Of a stretch of DNA of 10,385 nt, positions 6,973 through 10,385 are shown piece by piece; positions within the stretch are counted from its first letter, which is position 1, and each line of letters starts with the position of its first letter. The notes beneath the pieces are model-generated. The model saw only the letters and a program-made list of their open reading frames with translations. It made no database searches and was not told the DNA's origin. The stretch is taken from positions 1 to 10,385 of the forward strand of contig SKNJ01000066.1 of assembly GCA_007120575.1 (NCBI GenBank). Reading direction: 5' to 3'. A program made the position numbers and the translations under genes. The DNA comes from Thioalkalivibrio sp. (GTDB taxonomy: Bacteria; Pseudomonadota; Gammaproteobacteria; Ectothiorhodospirales; Ectothiorhodospiraceae).

Positions 6973-7100
6973 GGGGCTCGCGTGTCGGGAAAACGGGTGA
7001 TGGTCGCGCTTCGGGGATGGGCGTACTGCCACCCCGGACCACCGGTACGTGGCGGCCGTGCGCGCGGCTCCGGGGCGATCCTCATGGTAACGGATCGTGA

Positions 7101-7898
7101 CTACCGGTTCCGGAGTACCCGGGCCAGGGCGTCGAAGCCGGCGACATCGATGTTTTCCGGGCGCTCGCCGGGATCCAGGCCCGCGGCCTCCAGATCTCCG
7201 GGTTCGATCAGGCCCGCGAGGCCGCGCCGCAGGGTCTTGCGGCGGCTGGAGAAGGCGCGATTGACGATCTGCGCGAAGTGCTCGAAGCGCTCGGGGGGGA
7301 CCCGCGGCTCGGCCAGCGGGACGATGCGGACCACCGCGGAATGGACCTTCGGCGGGGGATGGAACGCGCCCGGTGGCACGCCGAAGAGCGCCCGGGCATC
7401 GGCCCGCGCCGCGAGCATCACCGTCAGGCGGCCGTAGCGCTTGCTGCCTGGCTCGGCGGTCATGCGTTCCACTACCTCGCGTTGCAGCAGGAAATGCATG
7501 TCGCGTACCCAGTGGACCTGGTCCAGCAGGTGAAACAGCAGGGGCGTGGAGATGTTGTAGGGCAGATTGCCTACCACGCGCCAGCCGCCCTCCGGTCGTA
7601 CCCCGAGCTCGGCGAGTTGCAGGTCCAGGGCATCCCCGACATGCAGCTGGAGACGTTCGGACGGGAACGCGCGACGCAGACCCTCGGCGAGGTCGCGGTC
7701 GATCTCCACCGCGTGCAGGTGTTCCACCCGTTCCAGCAGGGCTCGGGTCAGGGCCCCGCGGCCGGGGCCGATCTCCAGGAGCGCGTCGCCCGGTTGCGGG
7801 TCGATGGCCCCGACGATGCGCGTCAGGATGCTGGTGTCGTGCAGGAAGTTCTGGCCGAAGCGCTTGCGGATCGGCGGGGCCTGGGAGTCAGCCCGCAT
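7101..7898 (-). CDS. rsmA: 16S rRNA (adenine1518-N6/adenine1519-N6) dimethyltransferase
   Basis: RsmA (KsgA) adds four methyl groups, from S-adenosylmethionine, to two adjacent adenines in the last helix of 16S rRNA, a late step in 30S assembly. The 265-residue protein shows the family start RKRFGQNFLHD, SAM motif I LEIGPGRGALTRALL, an acidic residue ending strand 2 in HAVEIDRDL, and the catalytic motif NLPYNISTPLLFHLL. The C-terminal domain has FHPPPKVHSAVVRI and AFSSRRKTLRRGL. The ATG at 7898 is chosen because a purine-rich AGAGGGGGG lies immediately upstream; the ATG at 7925 has no such site and would run through it. It normally follows pdxA closely, but here 329 bp with a palindromic element intervene. 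Confidence 0.97.
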   Translation of the reverse strand: MRADSQAPPIRKRFGQNFLHDTSILTRIVGAIDPQPGDALLEIGPGRGALTRALLERVEHLHAVEIDRDLAEGLRRAFPSERLQLHVGDALDLQLAELGVRPEGGWRVVGNLPYNISTPLLFHLLDQVHWVRDMHFLLQREVVERMTAEPGSKRYGRLTVMLAARADARALFGVPPGAFHPPPKVHSAVVRIVPLAEPRVPPERFEHFAQIVNRAFSSRRKTLRRGLAGLIEPGDLEAAGLDPGERPENIDVAGFDALARVLRNR

Positions 7899-7902
7899 AT
7901 TT

Positions 7903-7911
7903 CCCCCCTCT
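7903..7911 (-). promoter_or_regulatory. strong ribosome binding site of rsmA
   Basis: On the minus strand AGAGGGGGG is followed by AAAT and then ATG at 7898. The GAGG core lies 8 bases from the start codon. It decides the start in favour of 7898 over the in-frame ATG at 7925. Confidence 0.75.
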
Positions 7912-7999
7912 TTCGCAGCGGCCACCGATCGGCTCGTTGTGACGGATCCTGCCCGCTCCGGCCGGCTTGACGCAGTGTTGGGTCGCGCCGTCCTCCGGT

Positions 8000-8061
8000 C
8001 CGCATGCCCCGCTACGGCGGCGCCTCGACGCCCCTGCGACGAACGCTGGCGGGATATGCGG
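8000..8061. repeat. imperfect 13-bp inverted repeat in the pdxA-rsmA gap
   Basis: CCGCATGCCCCGC (8000-8012) pairs with GCGGGATATGCGG (8049-8061) at 11 of 13 positions, around 36 bases with little further pairing. The right arm abuts and overlaps by one base the left end of the palindromic element. The rest of the stretch between the rsmA start and this repeat (7912-7999) shows no gene or promoter that I can support. The repeat may be chance in G+C-rich DNA or a remnant of an older insertion. Confidence 0.35.
8056..8060. repeat. left copy of 5-bp direct repeat ATGCG (putative target duplication)
   Basis: ATGCG sits immediately outside the left terminal repeat of the palindromic element and recurs immediately outside the right one at 8234-8238. 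This is what a 5-bp target-site duplication looks like; one exact 5-bp match at fixed positions would arise by chance about once in a thousand. Confidence 0.6.
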
Positions 8062-8233
8062 GCCAGGAGCCTGTCGGACTTGGGACGGATCTGCTGCGCG
8101 TGTGGGAGAGTGGTCCCTTTTTCCGCTCTCTCTCGTTACAGAGTCCCCACTATGCGCCTCGAGAGACCGAAAAAATGGTCTCACTCTCCCGCCGCGCTCG
8201 CGACGATCGCCCAAATTCGCCAGGCTCCTAGCC
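8061..8233. mobile_element. 173-bp palindromic MITE-like element
   Basis: The two ends are inverted repeats: the first 24 bases from each side match at 20 positions (consensus GGCYAGGAGCCTGKCG, then RAYTTGGG). Symmetry continues inward. GGGAGAGTG at 8104-8112 pairs perfectly with 8182-8190. The T-rich block 8113-8132 matches the reverse complement of 8161-8180 at 16 of 20 positions. A 28-base centre (8133-8160) is unpaired, so the whole element could fold into one long hairpin. It contains no transposase or other credible gene and is flanked by ATGCG on both sides. Length, terminal repeats, flanking duplication and lack of coding capacity fit a miniature inverted-repeat transposable element mobilised by a transposase elsewhere. 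I do not recognise the parent family. Its right end supplies the last codon and stop of pdxA. A structural repeat of the ERIC or REP kind is the alternative. Confidence 0.68.
8163..8182. other. small hairpin inside the palindromic element
   Basis: GAGACC (8163-8168) and GGTCTC (8177-8182) are exact reverse complements around an 8-base A-rich loop. In the minus-strand transcript the loop is U-rich. It could form instead of the full-length hairpin and might affect readthrough from pdxA to rsmA; this effect is inference. Confidence 0.35.
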
Positions 8234-9235
8234 ATGCGATGGGTCCCGATGGGCTACGGCGCGGGTCGCGAGGTCGCGGGCGAGGTGTTCGGCAGCGCGA
8301 AAGCTGCCGGCCTCGGCGCGTCCGGTGCCGGCCAGGTCCAGCGCGGTGCCGTGGTCCACGGAGGTGCGCACGAACGGCAATCCCAGGGTGACGTTCACCG
8401 CGGCGCCGAAACCGGCATGTTTCAGTACCGGCAGCCCCTGATCGTGGTACATCGCCAGTACCGCATCGCTCTGCGCCAGGGCGCGTGGGGTGAACGCGGT
8501 ATCCGCCGGCAGGGGGCCGCGCAGGTGCAGGCCCTCGGCGCGCAGGGTATTCAGGGTCGGCGTGATGATCTCGATCTCCTCGGAGCCGAGCACACCGTCC
8601 TCGCCGGCGTGCGGATTGAGCCCGCAGACGGCGATGCGTGGCTCGGCCAGGCCGAAATCGCGGCGCAGATCGTGGTCCAGCACCCGGATGATCGTCTCCA
8701 GGCGCTCGCGCGTGATCGCGTCGGGCACCGCGCGCAACGGGAGGTGGGTGGTGACCAGGGCCACCCGCAGGGTCTCGGTGGCGAGCATCATCACCGGCAT
8801 CGGTGCCCCGGCGCGTGCGGCCAGCCACTCGGTATGGCCGGTGAACGCGTGGTCGAAGGTGTTGATCACGCCCTTGTGCACCGGACCGGTGACCATCGCG
8901 TCGAAATGTCCGGCGAGGCAGCCATCCGCGGCCCGGGCAAGGAGTTCGAGCACGTGCGCGGCATTTTCCGGATCGAGCCGGCCGGCATGTACGGGTGCGG
9001 CGGTCGCGACCGGCAGGACCTCGAGGCCGTGCGCCGGCGTCCGGGTGCGCGGCCGTTCGGGGTCGAACACCGTCAGGTTCAGGGGCAGTCGCAGGTGATG
9101 GGCCCGCGCGGCGAGGACCTCCGGGTCGCCGAGTGCGACGCGCTGGCAGGGGGATGCCTCCTGCGCCAGCGCGACCAGCAGGTCCGGGCCGATGCCGGCC
9201 GGTTCGCCGGCGGTCAGGGCCAGCCGCGGGATCAT
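8228..9235 (-). CDS. pdxA: 4-hydroxythreonine-4-phosphate dehydrogenase
   Basis: PdxA oxidises 4-phosphohydroxy-L-threonine with NAD to a product that PdxJ condenses with deoxyxylulose phosphate, in the DXP-dependent pathway to pyridoxal phosphate. The 335-residue protein has [10 protein letters not shown] near its start, VTGPVHKG (residues 115-122), FTGHTEWLA (131-139), and the three metal-binding histidines His164, His209 (NPHAGEDG) and His264 ([11 protein letters not shown]), each two positions before its E. coli counterpart. [14 protein letters not shown] follows. The frame is open far upstream, but ATG 9235, 13 bp after the surA stop, gives the family's start. The C-terminal tail after AEHLARDLA runs several residues beyond the E. 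coli end; its last Gly codon and TAG stop lie inside the terminal repeat of the palindromic element, and the preceding His codon is in the 5-bp direct repeat. Catalytic parts are intact, so the enzyme should work. Confidence 0.96.
   Translation of the reverse strand: MIPRLALTAGEPAGIGPDLLVALAQEASPCQRVALGDPEVLAARAHHLRLPLNLTVFDPERPRTRTPAHGLEVLPVATAAPVHAGRLDPENAAHVLELLARAADGCLAGHFDAMVTGPVHKGVINTFDHAFTGHTEWLAARAGAPMPVMMLATETLRVALVTTHLPLRAVPDAITRERLETIIRVLDHDLRRDFGLAEPRIAVCGLNPHAGEDGVLGSEEIEIITPTLNTLRAEGLHLRGPLPADTAFTPRALAQSDAVLAMYHDQGLPVLKHAGFGAAVNVTLGLPFVRTSVDHGTALDLAGTGRAEAGSFRAAEHLARDLATRAVAHRDPSHG
8234..8238. repeat. right copy of 5-bp direct repeat ATGCG (putative target duplication)
   Basis: This is the second copy of the repeat flanking the palindromic element. 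On the minus strand it reads CGCAT and forms part of the penultimate codons of pdxA, placing the insertion inside the coding end of that gene. Confidence 0.6.
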
Positions 9236-9248
9236 GCCGTTGCCCGGT

Positions 9249-10385
9249 TCAGGAGCCGAGGCCCTCGACCCGGTATTCGACATAGGCCTCGTCACGCAGG
9301 CGCCGCAGCCACAGTTCCTGTTCCTCCTCGCGCTTGCGTTCCTGCAGGATCTCGCGGGCCCGGGCACGGATCTGCTCGCGCGAGGTGTCCACTTCGCGGC
9401 GCTCCAGTACCTCGATGACGTGCCAGCCGAACTGGCTTTGCACGGGCTCGGACAGCCCGCCGGGCTGCAGGCGGTCCATCGCTTCCTCGAAATCAGGGAC
9501 CAGCTCCCCGGGGCTGACCCAGCCCAGCCGACCACCCTGGGCGGCGGAGCCCGGATCGTCGGAATTGGCGCGCGCCAGGTCCTCGAAGCTGGCACCCTCG
9601 CGGATGCGGTTGTACAACGAGCGTGCCTGGCGTTCGGCTTCCTCGCTGCTGCGCACCTGGTCCGGGCTGATCAGGATATGCCGCACCCGGGTCTGCTGGA
9701 CGCGGGTCTGATCGCCGCCCTCGCGGTCTTCGAGCTTGACGATGTGGAAACCACTGGGCGAGCGCAGTACGTCGCTGATTTCGCCGGTGCGCATCAGGAT
9801 AACCTCGCGCGCGAACACCGTCGGGATCTCGCCGGCCCCGCGCCACCCGAGGTCGCCGCCCTCCAGGGCATCCGGCGCGCCGGATTCGCTGATCGCGACG
9901 GTGGCGAAGTCCTCGCCGTCTTCCAGTCGCTGGCGCAGCGCGTGGGCGCGGTCACGCGCCTCGGCGATGGTGGCGGAATCGGCGCCCTGCGGTACCGGGA
10001 CCAGGATATGCGACAGCCGGTAGCGTACCCCGCGGTCGATCGCGCCGCTCTCGGAGGCGATCAGGTCGGCGATCTCCTGATCGCTGACTCGTACCCGGCC
10101 GTCCACCTGACGTCGCCGTAACTGGGCCAGGGTCAGTTCATTGCGGATCTGTTCGCGAAAGGCATTGAAGTCCACCCCGTCCTGCAGCAGGGCCTGGCGC
10201 AGCTGGGTCAGGGTCAGGCGGTTCTCGCGGGCGATGTTTTCCATCGCGCGATTCAGGGTCATCTCGTCGATGTCGATGCCCACGCGTTCGGCCTCCTGGA
10301 GCTGTACGCGCTCCACCACCAGGCGTTCCATCACCTGGCGGGCCAGGGTGTCGCGATCCGGTGGGCGATGGCCCTGCTCGAGCAT
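9249..10385 (-). CDS. surA: periplasmic peptidyl-prolyl isomerase and chaperone SurA (5' end outside window)
   Basis: SurA escorts unfolded outer-membrane proteins across the periplasm to the BAM complex. The visible 378 residues begin inside the N-terminal chaperone domain: the Met at the very edge (10385) is probably internal, and the signal peptide and roughly the first 50-60 residues lie beyond the window. Visible in order are the helical chaperone region ([19 protein letters not shown] and following), a first parvulin domain from [11 protein letters not shown] to [12 protein letters not shown], a second from [12 protein letters not shown] to [13 protein letters not shown], and the C-terminal helix, rich in Arg and Glu, that completes the chaperone core. 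Both parvulin domains keep GGDLGW/GGRLGW and the F/W-G/H-x-V endings. It is the first visible gene of the minus-strand cluster, 13 bp ahead of pdxA, as in E. coli, where surA usually follows lptD. Confidence 0.96.
   Translation of the reverse strand: MLEQGHRPPDRDTLARQVMERLVVERVQLQEAERVGIDIDEMTLNRAMENIARENRLTLTQLRQALLQDGVDFNAFREQIRNELTLAQLRRRQVDGRVRVSDQEIADLIASESGAIDRGVRYRLSHILVPVPQGADSATIAEARDRAHALRQRLEDGEDFATVAISESGAPDALEGGDLGWRGAGEIPTVFAREVILMRTGEISDVLRSPSGFHIVKLEDREGGDQTRVQQTRVRHILISPDQVRSSEEAERQARSLYNRIREGASFEDLARANSDDPGSAAQGGRLGWVSPGELVPDFEEAMDRLQPGGLSEPVQSQFGWHVIEVLERREVDTSREQIRARAREILQERKREEEQELWLRRLRDEAYVEYRVEGLGS

Noticed and set aside
6973..7100. Possible promoter or terminator between rsmA and glk
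   Set aside because: Only short imperfect pairings such as CCAC/GTGG were found and no T-run or convincing -35/-10 pair, so nothing was annotated.
5965..7437. A 490-codon open frame on the plus strand opposite glk and rsmA
   Set aside because: It lies antisense to two clearly recognisable genes, its translation is low-complexity G/A/R/Q-rich with no family motif, and such frames are expected in G+C-rich DNA.
7888..8235. A 115-codon minus-strand frame running through the palindromic element up to the rsmA start
   Set aside because: As a stand-alone gene it is not credible: its first part is the element itself and its translation is Arg/Gly-rich without motifs. It is used only as evidence on what the pdxA frame would do without the element.
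7967..9418. A 483-codon open frame on the plus strand covering the palindromic element and pdxA
   Set aside because: It is antisense to pdxA, spans the non-coding element, and has no recognisable domain; it is a codon-bias shadow.
9236..9595. Longer pdxA start extending into surA
   Set aside because: The extension overlaps the surA coding end and has no PdxA similarity; ATG 9235 gives the expected [17 protein letters not shown] start.

Overview
The window is a high-G+C piece (about two-thirds G+C by eye) of a gammaproteobacterial chromosome. The main evidence is the minus-strand order surA-pdxA-rsmA-(glk)-apaG-apaH, a classic gammaproteobacterial housekeeping cluster, and an adjacent olsB-olsA pair arranged as in Pseudomonas. 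A Chromatiales/Ectothiorhodospiraceae-like owner is my guess from overall protein character; it is not proven by the sequence.

The left half (1-4672) is read on the plus strand. It opens with the C-terminal part of a YyaL/SPATA20-type protein, then a single-domain rhodanese. After a 104-bp gap holding a perfect 10-bp hairpin and a weak Pho-box-like array come four tightly packed genes: an ornithine N-acyltransferase (OlsB-like), a 1-acyl-glycerol-3-phosphate-type O-acyltransferase (OlsA/PlsC), a GT4 glycosyltransferase of the MgtA/SqdX type, and a PAP2 lipid phosphatase. The genes overlap or nearly touch. Read together they look like a membrane-lipid cassette. OlsBA would make phosphorus-free ornithine lipid. 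PAP2 plus GT4 could make diacylglycerol and a glycolipid from it. The product of the second branch is inference.

The right half (4689-10385) is read on the minus strand, convergent with the first and separated from it by only 16 bp. In transcription order it holds surA (5' end outside the window), pdxA, rsmA, glk, apaG and apaH. These cover outer-membrane protein folding, pyridoxal phosphate synthesis, 16S rRNA dimethylation, glucose phosphorylation, and ApaG plus Ap4A hydrolysis. Glucokinase is a guest in this otherwise familiar order.

The most unusual item is a 173-bp palindromic, MITE-like element (8061-8233) between pdxA and rsmA. It has imperfect terminal inverted repeats and a 5-bp direct repeat (ATGCG) on both sides. 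It appears to have landed in the 3' end of pdxA, because the last Gly codon and the stop codon of pdxA lie inside its terminal repeat. I recognised no RNA genes, CRISPR array or complete transposase gene.
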